Origin: Methylococcaceae bacterium
Lineage (GTDB): Bacteria > Pseudomonadota > Gammaproteobacteria > Methylococcales > Methylomonadaceae
DNA: 8,188 bases
Assembly (NCBI GenBank): GCA_013140465.1
Contig: JABFST010000386.1
Coordinates: forward strand, 1 to 8,188
Direction: 5' to 3'
The translations under genes and the position numbers were made by a program. Shown here piece after piece: positions 1-5,641 of the stretch. A model generated the notes under the pieces. That model saw only the letters and a program-made list of their open reading frames with translations, did not search any database and was not told the origin of the DNA. Within the stretch, counting starts at the first letter, position 1. Each line of letters opens with the position of its first letter.

Positions 1-217
1 AGAGAACGCAGGGAGTAAAGCGACATTTAATCCCCCTCACCCCTACCCTCTCCCTGAGGAGGGTGTCGTAAAAGGTCGGTTGTTCACAATGTAAAGAAGC
101 ATAACATTTTGATTTAATTGAGTTACGCCGCGCTAATCCAACTTAAATTCAGGCTTTTACGACACTCTCCTGAGGGAGAGGGCGTTTAATGTAGATTTAT
201 CTGCTTAGGACTCTATA
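1..217 (-). repeat. Dispersed palindromic repeat, copy A (split by a MITE-like insertion)
   Basis: The outer parts (1-59 and 169-217) read on the minus strand align with 4174-4272 on the plus strand with few mismatches: TATAGAGTC, GATAAATCTACATTAAAC, the CCCTCTCCC/GGGAGAGGG palindrome, GTCGCTTTACT and CTGCG..CTCT all recur. The copy is interrupted at the palindrome centre by the 60-168 insertion. It starts at the window edge, so its outer limit is not known. It lies just downstream of the lytic transglycosylase stop and may form a strong hairpin on its transcript. GC-rich palindromes of this type are widely dispersed in proteobacterial genomes. Confidence 0.85.
60..168. mobile_element. MITE-like 109-bp element with 16-bp terminal inverted repeats and 7-bp target duplication
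   Basis: The ends are AGGGTGTCGTAAAAGG (60-75) and, read inward from the other side, AGAGTGTCGTAAAAGC (153-168), matching at 14 of 16 bases. The element is flanked by CCTGAGG at 53-59 and again at 169-175. Removing the element and one CCTGAGG restores a 21-base near-perfect palindrome that has its counterpart in copy B, which lacks the insert. It has no coding capacity, so it would depend on a transposase in trans. An interior imperfect palindrome (about 118-142) resembles a degenerate REP. The transposase family cannot be named from the ends alone. Confidence 0.75.
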
Positions 218-239
218 CTTTCACAGTCGCGCAAGCCGC

Positions 240-1367
240 CTAAAACGCGCCCCTCAGCAAAAAATCATAAAAATCGGTAGGCAATCCGGGTATGCCCAAG
301 CTTTGTATCAACACGGCATTGTTGCCTTCTTCGTAAGCCAGCAATTTGCCCTGCATTTGTTCTATCCTAAAAGCCAAGGCATAACTTAACACGCGTATGG
401 GGTAATCGCGCGGCAACTGCTGCAAATACGGCTGTATGGTGACAAAATCGGTCGCGCCATATTGCTGCATGATAAATTTAAGCCCGCCATTTGCGGGGCC
501 GATATTGTAAGCCAACAAACCCAAAAACAAATCGTCGTGCATTTGCGTCAAATAATAGCGTAAGGTGGCCGCCGCCAAATAGGCATTATGTTTAGGCTTT
601 TGTAGTGACAAGCTATGCTCAGACAATGCCAAGCCCGCATCGGCAACCACGTTGTCCGGCACTTTGGTGATTTGGAACAAACCCTGCCCACCGTCTTTAC
701 TGTCACGCGGTAAGAACGACGATTCCGCCGCCGCAACGCCCAGCAATAAATCGGCATCGAGGTCAAACGCCGTCGCGGCATCGCCAATAATGCCGCGATA
801 GGCTTCGGCCCTAGCGAACATGCGCTGTAGCTGCCCCAAATTTTGGCGGCGGTAAGCGGCGTAAACTTGGTGGGTCAGCGTCACTTTTGCCTGTTCTTGT
901 TTACCGCCCACCAGGGTGCGGAAATGACTGCGGGCATCGGCAAATTGTGGCTGCATAGAAAACCAGCCGACCAACACGGCTAAGCAAACGGACAGCAACG
1001 GCATAAGCTGAGCCAACGCTCTGCTTTGGGCGTGTTGTTTTAGTTTCCACCACGCCAACAACATACCCGCCGTCACGACTATCAAGGCGATGATGCCTAC
1101 CGCAAACGGTAACAGGCTGGTAAAAAACCGCGTCCCTGAAAACCAGTGCGCCGAGTAACCCAGCACCACCATTAATGCCGACACCGCAGCCACCAACAAA
1201 GCCAGCACTTCCACTAGCCACAGCAACAAGCGATATTTAAGGGGGATAGGCGTAGTTTTGTCGGCAGTTTTTTTGCCTGCCCCACGCGCACGCGGCTTGG
1301 CAGTGCGCCCGTCTTGGCTCGCAGGTTTGGCGGCAGGAGGTTTGCGCGGAGTGACGGGCTTATTCAT
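240..1367 (-). CDS. Membrane-anchored lytic transglycosylase (SLT domain), 375 aa
   Basis: Predicted to cleave the MurNAc-GlcNAc bond of peptidoglycan on the periplasmic side of the inner membrane. Residues 1-45 are a basic Pro/Ala/Lys-rich cytoplasmic tail. Three hydrophobic segments follow at about 47-71, 85-107 and 120-138, then a soluble SLT (GH23-like) domain at about 185-345. The SLT hallmarks are visible: AAAESSF with catalytic Glu215, GQGLFQIT at 226-233 and AYNIGPAN at 286-293. I chose the ATG at 1367, which overlaps the stop of the upstream gene (ATGAATAA, 8 bp) and suggests translational coupling. An in-frame TTG at 1412 would add 15 residues but is less convincing. Three membrane spans before an SLT domain is unusual, since most such enzymes are lipoproteins or secreted. 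It is third in a row with two cofactor-biosynthesis-like genes, and its link to them is unknown. The enzyme class is secure; the physiological role is not. Confidence 0.85.
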   Translation of the reverse strand: MNKPVTPRKPPAAKPASQDGRTAKPRARGAGKKTADKTTPIPLKYRLLLWLVEVLALLVAAVSALMVVLGYSAHWFSGTRFFTSLLPFAVGIIALIVVTAGMLLAWWKLKQHAQSRALAQLMPLLSVCLAVLVGWFSMQPQFADARSHFRTLVGGKQEQAKVTLTHQVYAAYRRQNLGQLQRMFARAEAYRGIIGDAATAFDLDADLLLGVAAAESSFLPRDSKDGGQGLFQITKVPDNVVADAGLALSEHSLSLQKPKHNAYLAAATLRYYLTQMHDDLFLGLLAYNIGPANGGLKFIMQQYGATDFVTIQPYLQQLPRDYPIRVLSYALAFRIEQMQGKLLAYEEGNNAVLIQSLGIPGLPTDFYDFLLRGAF

Positions 1368-2433
1368 TAGACTGGCGGGTATCTGGATGACGAAAATTCG
1401 CCAAATAGGCAACCGCCACCGCAGGTGCGCAATCGGCGGCGGTCAAGCCTGTAGGGCACTCTGCGCTGGGCAATAAGGCCGTAAAATCGATATAGGGTCG
1501 GCCTAATGTATCGGCAAGTTGCCGCACTAAAAACCGCCCTACCCCTGCGCCTATCATCGGGCTATGGTCTGCCAAGCCTTTCGTTGCAATATGCTGCACA
1601 CAGGCGTGGTGTATTTTTTGCAGCTGTTGGGCGCGGATTTGCTGGGCAAATTGCCGCCAGCGCGGTAGGTCTTCGGGTACAAAATCGCTGCCTAACATAC
1701 GCGACAAACGCCGTGCACTGGCTAGCACTGATTTTTCCGCACCGTCGGCGGTGTCGGTTTGGTCATGCAATTCGTCTAATTCTAAAGTGACGCGGTACAC
1801 ATCTGCCATCGTCGCAAAATATTCTGCCATCAAGCCTATCTCTTGGCCTTTGTCGATTGCCGTGTGTGCGACTGCCATCACCGCTGTCCTGACCACCCCT
1901 GTGTACACCAGCTCTTTCGTCTGCAAGCGTTGGTAATCGGTATAAGCTTGCGTGACCACCTGAGCCTGTTTAAGCACCAGAATATCGGTGGTAGTGCTGC
2001 CTATATCCACAAACAAGCCATCACCGACGGCTAGCGCCGTGTAAGTTGCGCTGGCGAGCCAATTCGCCGAAGCAATAGCGGCATAATGGCTAGAGTTGAC
2101 TGCCGCCAACGGCAAAAATCCGGCTACGCCCGCAAACACCCAAACGGGCTGAAGCCCTAACAAGCTTGCCATCGTCGCCAAAATTTGCCGCACGCCATCA
2201 TCCCTATCGGCAAACAAATCCACCAGTTCACCCGTCATGGTCAGCGCGTGCAGCGGTTTATCGTCGGCTATGTGTTGCTGAATGTGGGCAACGGCCTGTT
2301 GCAAATGCTGCAAGCCCTGCCATAACGGGCAGGGTTGTTGGTAAACGCCCTGCAACTGCCCAGCAGAATTAATGACCGCCGCTTTCAGATGTGCGCCGCC
2401 TATATCCCAACCGATGAGGGTGTTATGGCTCAT
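1360..2433 (-). CDS. MfnF-like protein; H4MPT-linked C1 transfer pathway / hydantoinase-oxoprolinase family, 357 aa
   Basis: Resembles the TIGR03123-type proteins linked to tetrahydromethanopterin C1 transfer in methylotrophs and the archaeal methanofuran synthase MfnF, which joins an aminomethylfuran diphosphate to a glutamyl-tyramine. The actin/hexokinase-like fold is supported by GWDIGGAHLK at 8-17 (phosphate-1 type loop), TMTGELVD at 65-72, FVDIGSTTTD at 141-150 (second phosphate loop) and GAGVGR at 295-300. The start is the ATG at 2433, which overlaps the upstream ATP-grasp stop by 11 bp and has AAGG a few bases upstream. A TTG at 2451 is possible but weaker. In MfnF-type chemistry the preceding MfnD-like ligase would supply the partner substrate, so the pair makes metabolic sense for bacterial methylofuran, which is built on a tyrosine- or tyramine-type core. 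Family assignment is firm; the exact reaction in this organism is inferred. Confidence 0.82.
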   Translation of the reverse strand: MSHNTLIGWDIGGAHLKAAVINSAGQLQGVYQQPCPLWQGLQHLQQAVAHIQQHIADDKPLHALTMTGELVDLFADRDDGVRQILATMASLLGLQPVWVFAGVAGFLPLAAVNSSHYAAIASANWLASATYTALAVGDGLFVDIGSTTTDILVLKQAQVVTQAYTDYQRLQTKELVYTGVVRTAVMAVAHTAIDKGQEIGLMAEYFATMADVYRVTLELDELHDQTDTADGAEKSVLASARRLSRMLGSDFVPEDLPRWRQFAQQIRAQQLQKIHHACVQHIATKGLADHSPMIGAGVGRFLVRQLADTLGRPYIDFTALLPSAECPTGLTAADCAPAVAVAYLANFRHPDTRQSNE

Positions 2434-3415
2434 TGTGTACCTTGAGGGCAATCGCTTGATTGCAAGTGCGGATTAAAGAAGGGTCGCCGTCTAGCAGTTG
2501 CAACACCTGTGCAGCGACGTTGATGCCGAGAGCGTCTTGGATGCCGACAAACGAAGTGGTCAGGCGCGGGTTGATTTCCAAAACCTGCACTTGCCCGTCA
2601 GTTTCAATTAAGTCTATGCCCACATAACCCCACAATCCGGGTACGGCGGGCGCAATGGCAGTCAGCAACGCTTGGTAAGGGCTTAAGTCCACTGCTGCAT
2701 TCACGGTGATGGCTTGCAACTGATATTGGTTGTTGACGAGGGTAAAATGCTGGCAATTAACGCATAACAACCAAGCGCGGCCTTGTTTAAACAAACACGA
2801 CATACTGGTTGTTTTGCCGCTGAGGTGGGGCTGGATAATATAATTGCCAGTACGTTGGCGCATGGCGTGTAGCTCAGCCTCCGAACACAGCACATAACTG
2901 TCGGCACAGGCCACGCCGTCTACAGGCTTGACTAACCATTGCCCGCCGTCTGCGAAGGCCAACGTTTGGTTAGCAAAACGCGCAGTCGGCACAGTGGCAA
3001 TCCCATGTTTTAACAATTGCTGATAAGTCAGCCACTTGTCCCCCGCAATCGTTACCGCATAAGCTGACGGGCATAATAAGCGTTTGCCCAAACCTTCAAC
3101 TTGCTGGCACAAGCCCGCCAAAATACCGTCAAATTCGGGGGCGATAGGCCAAACAGCATCGCATGCTGCTGCTAAGCGGGCAAATTCGGCATGGCTGTCG
3201 TGTTCGGGGTTCATCTGCACCGCCGTGAGCTGTGCCGTGTTTATCCGCTGTTGCAAACGGCTATCCAGCATCAACACCACGCTGACCGCAGTCAAGACCT
3301 GCAAATTTGCCAACAAAGCGTTCAGCATCAAACAGCCTTCATCCAGCAAAGCGTCGGGTAAATCGCGCTTATTAAAACCGCCGCCAGTGATATACTCAAA
3401 AACTAAAATTTTCAT
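2423..3415 (-). CDS. ATP-grasp ligase, MfnD-like (tyramine/tyrosine-glutamate ligase type), 330 aa
   Basis: An ATP-grasp enzyme expected to ligate a carboxylate (probably glutamate) to an amine through an acyl-phosphate. In archaea MfnD makes gamma-glutamyl-tyramine for methanofuran. The N-terminus reads MKILVFEYITGGGF, as in this family. ATP-grasp features follow: AGDKWLTYQQLLKHGI from 124, a nucleotide-binding lysine in WLVKPVDG at 160-167, and the metal-binding strand VLEINPRLTTSF at 278-289, where Glu280 and Asn282 would bind magnesium. The 330-residue length is normal for the family. It is the first gene of the minus-strand row and overlaps the MfnF-like gene by 11 bp. The ATG at 3415 is the first start after an in-frame stop, and no well-spaced Shine-Dalgarno precedes it. 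An extended -10 match about seven bases upstream suggests a leaderless mRNA. Substrate specificity is inferred from family and neighbours; other small-molecule ligases of the fold remain possible. Confidence 0.82.
   Translation of the reverse strand: MKILVFEYITGGGFNKRDLPDALLDEGCLMLNALLANLQVLTAVSVVLMLDSRLQQRINTAQLTAVQMNPEHDSHAEFARLAAACDAVWPIAPEFDGILAGLCQQVEGLGKRLLCPSAYAVTIAGDKWLTYQQLLKHGIATVPTARFANQTLAFADGGQWLVKPVDGVACADSYVLCSEAELHAMRQRTGNYIIQPHLSGKTTSMSCLFKQGRAWLLCVNCQHFTLVNNQYQLQAITVNAAVDLSPYQALLTAIAPAVPGLWGYVGIDLIETDGQVQVLEINPRLTTSFVGIQDALGINVAAQVLQLLDGDPSLIRTCNQAIALKVHNEP
3388..3396 (+). promoter_or_regulatory. Candidate extended -10 promoter for the HisA-like gene
   Basis: TGATATACT matches the TGnTATAAT extended -10 pattern at all but one position. 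It lies inside the 5' end of the divergent ATP-grasp gene and would start a transcript about 50 bases before the HisA-like ATG. The -35 region at 3368-3373 is poor. This is a sequence match only. Confidence 0.35.
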
Positions 3416-3421
3416 CCTGCC

Positions 3422-3430
3422 ATTTTAGCA
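3422..3430 (-). promoter_or_regulatory. Candidate extended -10 promoter for the ATP-grasp gene
   Basis: Read on the minus strand this is TGCTAAAAT, an extended -10 match. The expected start of transcription, about seven bases downstream, falls on or next to the ATG at 3415, which would give a leaderless message. This fits the lack of a spaced Shine-Dalgarno site. No good -35 is seen, which extended -10 promoters can do without. Confidence 0.35.
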
Positions 3431-3451
3431 TTGGACTTTGCCCACCGTTTC

Positions 3452-4138
3452 ATGAAAATCATCCCCGTCATCGACCTTAAAGACGGTGTGGTCGTCCACG
3501 CCAAGCTAGGCCAACGCGATCATTACCAAGCCATTCATACGCCGTTGTGCGCATCCGCTGACGTTCATGACGTGATCGCGGCATTTTTAAGCATTTACCC
3601 GTTTGACACTTTCTATATCGCCGACTTAAACGCCATTACTGGGCAAGGCAGCCATCAGGCGCTCATCGCCAACGTTTTGGCTAAGCACCCTAAGCGACAA
3701 TTTTGGCTAGACTGCGGTTATCAGCGCGAATATCCCTACCCCGCCCATGCTTTGCCCGTGTTGGGCAGCGAATCGTATAACGATGACAATGTGTGTGAAC
3801 TTAAGTCTTTAGATACGCGTTTTGTGCTGTCATTGGATTTTTCAGGCAACACCGCTTTAGGCGCAAAAAGCGTGTTTACCAACCCAGCGTATTGGCCTGA
3901 CACCTTGATTATCATGACTTTACACCGCGTTGGCAGCCACCTAGGGCCCGATTTGGACAAATTAAGCGCGTATAGCCAAGCCTATCCTGACCGACAGTTT
4001 GTCGCAGCAGGTGGGGTGAGAAATACGGCAGATTTACACGCCTTAAGGGCCCTAGGTATCCATCAGGCACTGCTGGCCAGTGCCTTGCACGCAAAAGCGA
4101 TTAGTACTGAAGATATAAGAGCTTTGTCTATGCCCTGA
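3452..4138 (+). CDS. HisA/HisF-related TIM-barrel protein of a methylotrophy cofactor locus, 228 aa
   Basis: A (beta/alpha)8-barrel protein of the hisA/hisF-related family (TIGR00734 type) found in methanogens and methylotrophs; its reaction is not assigned. The N-terminus MKIIPVIDLKDGVVVHAKLG matches HisA, with Asp8 at the catalytic-base position. YIADLN (Asp58) and FVLSLDFSG, whose Asp129 corresponds to the second catalytic aspartate, are also present. AAGGVRNTADL at 185-195 resembles the first C-terminal phosphate loop of HisA. The second phosphate loop, normally with a glycine (V-G-x-A-L), reads ALLASALH and lacks it. At 228 residues it is slightly shorter than true HisA (about 245). It lies alone on the plus strand, divergent from the MfnD/MfnF-like genes, so a role in methanofuran or methanopterin biosynthesis is more likely than in histidine synthesis. 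I took the ATG at 3452; a TTG at 3431 would add seven residues. Neither has a clear ribosome-binding site. Confidence 0.8.
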   Translation: MKIIPVIDLKDGVVVHAKLGQRDHYQAIHTPLCASADVHDVIAAFLSIYPFDTFYIADLNAITGQGSHQALIANVLAKHPKRQFWLDCGYQREYPYPAHALPVLGSESYNDDNVCELKSLDTRFVLSLDFSGNTALGAKSVFTNPAYWPDTLIIMTLHRVGSHLGPDLDKLSAYSQAYPDRQFVAAGGVRNTADLHALRALGIHQALLASALHAKAISTEDIRALSMP

Positions 4139-4144
4139 TAATGA

Positions 4145-4163
4145 TTGCCTAAAGAATAGGCAA
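4145..4163 (+). terminator. Short hairpin after the HisA-like gene
   Basis: A perfect 7-bp stem (TTGCCTA / TAGGCAA) with a 5-base loop begins seven bases after the stop codon. There is no U-tract after it, so it may be an mRNA-stabilising hairpin rather than a classical terminator. Confidence 0.3.
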
Positions 4164-4173
4164 CTAGGGTAGA

Positions 4174-4272
4174 TATAGAGTCAGAACCTGATAAATCTAC
4201 ATTAAACTCCCTCTCCCCGAGGGAGAGGGTAGGGTGAGGGGATTTATTGTCGCTTTACTTCCTGCGCTCTCT
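4174..4272 (+). repeat. Dispersed palindromic repeat, copy B (uninterrupted)
   Basis: The intact counterpart of copy A in opposite orientation. It contains the palindrome CCCTCTCCCC-GAGGGAGAGGG at about 4208-4230. It lies between the convergent 3' ends of the HisA-like gene and greA, where its hairpin could act on transcripts from both sides. It provides the empty-site reference that shows the insertion in copy A. Confidence 0.85.
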
Positions 4273-4279
4273 ATAATTC

Positions 4280-4306
4280 GGGCATTAACCTAAACAGATA
4301 ATGCCC
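4280..4306 (-). terminator. Hairpin downstream of greA, candidate terminator
   Basis: A perfect 8-bp stem GGGCATTA / TAATGCCC with an 11-base loop begins ten bases past the greA stop. On the minus strand it is followed by GAATTATAG, not by a run of T, so intrinsic termination is plausible but not typical. Confidence 0.4.
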
Positions 4307-4316
4307 AAGACCACCA

Positions 4317-4793
4317 TTAAATATAGTGTATGGCAATAATTTCATAGTCAACATTACCGCCTGGGGCTTTAACTGTGACTATATCTTCGACTTCTTTGCC
4401 AATTAAGGCGCGGGCGATTGGTGAACCTATAGAAATACGGCCTTCCTTAATACTGGCCTCATCTTCACCAACAATCTGATAAACGACGCGCTTTTCGCTG
4501 TCTATATCTTCTATTTCAACCGTAGCGCCAAACACCACTTTGCCATTGGCATCCACTTTGGTGATGTCAATAATTTGCGCATTCGACAACTTGCCTTCAA
4601 TTTCCGAAATGCGGCCTTCCGCAAAACTTTGCTGCTCTTTAGCAGCGTGGTATTCGGCATTTTCTTTTAAATCACCATGTGCGCGGGCCGTGGCAATAGA
4701 CGCAATAATACGCGGGCGCACAACGGATTTTAATTCTTCTAATTCTGCGCGTAATTTTTCTGCACCTTTAATGGTGAGGGGTACTTTAACCAT
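4317..4793 (-). CDS. greA: Transcription elongation factor GreA, 158 aa
   Basis: GreA binds the RNA polymerase secondary channel and stimulates cleavage of the 3' end of backtracked RNA, rescuing stalled elongation complexes. The protein has the full standard length of 158 residues. The N-terminal coiled-coil hairpin (about 10-75) includes the tip [10 protein letters not shown] with Asp41 and Glu44, the acidic residues that act on the polymerase active site. The C-terminal FKBP-like domain (about 80-158) includes GATVEIEDI and [15 protein letters not shown]. The ATG at 4793 has AGGAG about 12 bases upstream, a rather long spacing. In many gammaproteobacteria greA directly follows carB; here accessory genes separate them, so greA may rely on its own promoter or on read-through. 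No convincing promoter could be picked in the 59 bases upstream. Confidence 0.97.
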   Translation of the reverse strand: MVKVPLTIKGAEKLRAELEELKSVVRPRIIASIATARAHGDLKENAEYHAAKEQQSFAEGRISEIEGKLSNAQIIDITKVDANGKVVFGATVEIEDIDSEKRVVYQIVGEDEASIKEGRISIGSPIARALIGKEVEDIVTVKAPGGNVDYEIIAIHYI

Positions 4794-4852
4794 TTTTATT
4801 TAACACTCCTAATGTATTTCAAGTTGGGGTAAACACTAGCCCCTATAAGTTA

Positions 4853-5119
4853 CTAAGTTGATTTATTAGGCAACTGCATATAATCACGCAGTGCCTGATT
4901 AATCATTTTTTGAAAATGACGACCACTATTAGCTTTAAACCACGCTAACATATCATCATCCAATTTAACATGGCTTTGGTGTGTTGCAGAATAAAACCGC
5001 CCAATACTTGCACTTTGCCAATCTGTTTGCTCAGGAATATCGCTCGTATCAATGGCATCATCGGGCATAGAGGCAAGATGATTTAATTCTGCTAATTGTT
5101 TTTTAGTGAGCTTGTTAAT
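4853..5119 (-). CDS. brnA: BrnA-type antitoxin, orphan, probable AUU start (about 88 aa)
   Basis: BrnA is the ribbon-helix-helix antitoxin of type II BrnT/BrnA systems; it binds the BrnT RNase and represses its own operon. The C-terminal part SHVKLDDDMLAWFKANSGRH and INQALRDYM is typical, as is MPDDAIDTSDIPE. The first ordinary start codon, ATG at 5068, would give only 71 residues and has no Shine-Dalgarno. The frame stays open upstream and encodes NKLTKKQLAELNHLAS, which matches the usual BrnA N-terminus, so that region is real protein. The only near-cognate start there is ATT at 5117-5119, with AAAAGG six bases before it. I therefore extend the gene to 5119 while noting the AUU start is inferred. 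No BrnT gene is found upstream, where it normally lies, so the antitoxin is an orphan. A pipeline would probably annotate 4853-5068. Confidence 0.75.
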   Translation of the reverse strand: MNKLTKKQLAELNHLASMPDDAIDTSDIPEQTDWQSASIGRFYSATHQSHVKLDDDMLAWFKANSGRHFQKMINQALRDYMQLPNKST

Positions 5120-5188
5120 AACACACCTTTTCTTGTGTAGTTACGCTTTTTACCTCAGTACATCCTATAAACGCAGCTGAACACGTTG

Positions 5189-5458
5189 TTATAATTTGTC
5201 AGCAAGTTTAAAAATCAAGCCAGCGATAATGGTTATTTGAAGCAAGCCAACACCGACCACCCAACGAACTAGTTCGGCTTTGTTTTCAGCAATTTTTAAC
5301 TCCAGCTCTTTCAAATCCCGCTTGCTTGCTAAGTCGTCTAATTTTGCCAGTTCAATTTTTGTCACCGCTTTGGTAAGTGCATCGGCTGTCTTTTCAGCCA
5401 ACCCACTTTCTACCAATTCAACATAAAAAGCGTGCGTGTCAAAGGGTATCGTACTCAT
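5189..5458 (-). CDS. DUF1640-like small coiled-coil membrane protein, 89 aa
   Basis: Resembles the bacterial DUF1640/CCDC90-like proteins, which have no established function. MSTIPFDTHAFYVEL at the N-terminus is typical. Residues about 20-65 are charged with a heptad-like pattern (LDDLASKRDLKELELKIAEN), suggesting a coiled coil. Residues 66-85 (WVVGVGLLQITIIAGLIFKL) form one C-terminal membrane anchor, so the coiled coil probably faces the cytoplasm. It is shorter than many relatives, mainly in the coiled-coil part. The ATG at 5458 has AAGAGG seven bases upstream. It sits 69 bases upstream of the orphan BrnA reading frame in the same direction, in the place where BrnT would be expected, but shows no BrnT similarity. 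Confidence 0.75.
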   Translation of the reverse strand: MSTIPFDTHAFYVELVESGLAEKTADALTKAVTKIELAKLDDLASKRDLKELELKIAENKAELVRWVVGVGLLQITIIAGLIFKLADKL

Positions 5459-5520
5459 TGCATAGCCTCTTATTTTACCTACAAGTCATAGTTATTTTTC
5501 GTTTCTACACATCACATTAC

Positions 5521-5578
5521 CTGGCTCCCAAACCACAGCTTGGGGATGCCCACTACCAAGATCCGCTTGGGATGGCAT
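5521..5578. repeat. Tandem degenerate palindromic repeats (CCCAAG-type)
   Basis: Two neighbouring imperfect palindromes: GGCTCCCAAA...TTGGGGATGCC (5523-5550) and CCAAG-ATCCG-CTTGG (5556-5570). They belong to the same family as 5611-5641 and 6361-6410 (CATTCCCAAGC.GAGCTTG.GAACGAG pattern). They lie between the uncharacterised 214-residue gene and the DUF1640-like gene. No coding potential. Confidence 0.6.
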
Positions 5579-5610
5579 GAACTATTAATATCAAGTAGCG
5601 CTTAAAAATA

Positions 5611-5641
5611 GGCACTCCCAAGCGCCATTTTGGAACGAGGC
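5611..5641. repeat. Palindromic repeat, CCCAAG-type, abutting the stop of the 214-aa gene
   Basis: GGCACTCCCAAGC...TTTTGGAACGAGGC parallels the copy at 6381-6410 and ends one base before the stop codon at 5642-5644. The arms (TCCCAA / TTGGAA) are imperfect. It may serve as a 3' hairpin for the gene. Confidence 0.6.

Noticed and set aside
60..168. Transposase remnant inside the 109-bp element
   Set aside because: The interior is too short and has stops in all frames. It is treated as a non-autonomous element.
1368..1412. TTG start extending the lytic transglycosylase by 15 residues
   Set aside because: The ATG at 1367 gives the usual short overlap with the upstream stop, and the extra residues are not typical of the protein.
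3084..3428. Plus-strand 114-codon frame across the ATP-grasp gene
   Set aside because: Antisense shadow of a well-supported gene, with low-complexity composition and no recognisable motif.
3431..3451. TTG start extending the HisA-like protein by seven residues
   Set aside because: HisA-type proteins begin with the MKIIPVIDL strand, which starts at the ATG at 3452.
4540..4803. Plus-strand 87-codon frame across greA
   Set aside because: It is antisense to the conserved greA coding sequence and resembles no protein.
5120..5188. BrnT toxin remnant upstream of the BrnA-like gene
   Set aside because: The 69-base gap shows no reading frame or motif similar to BrnT.
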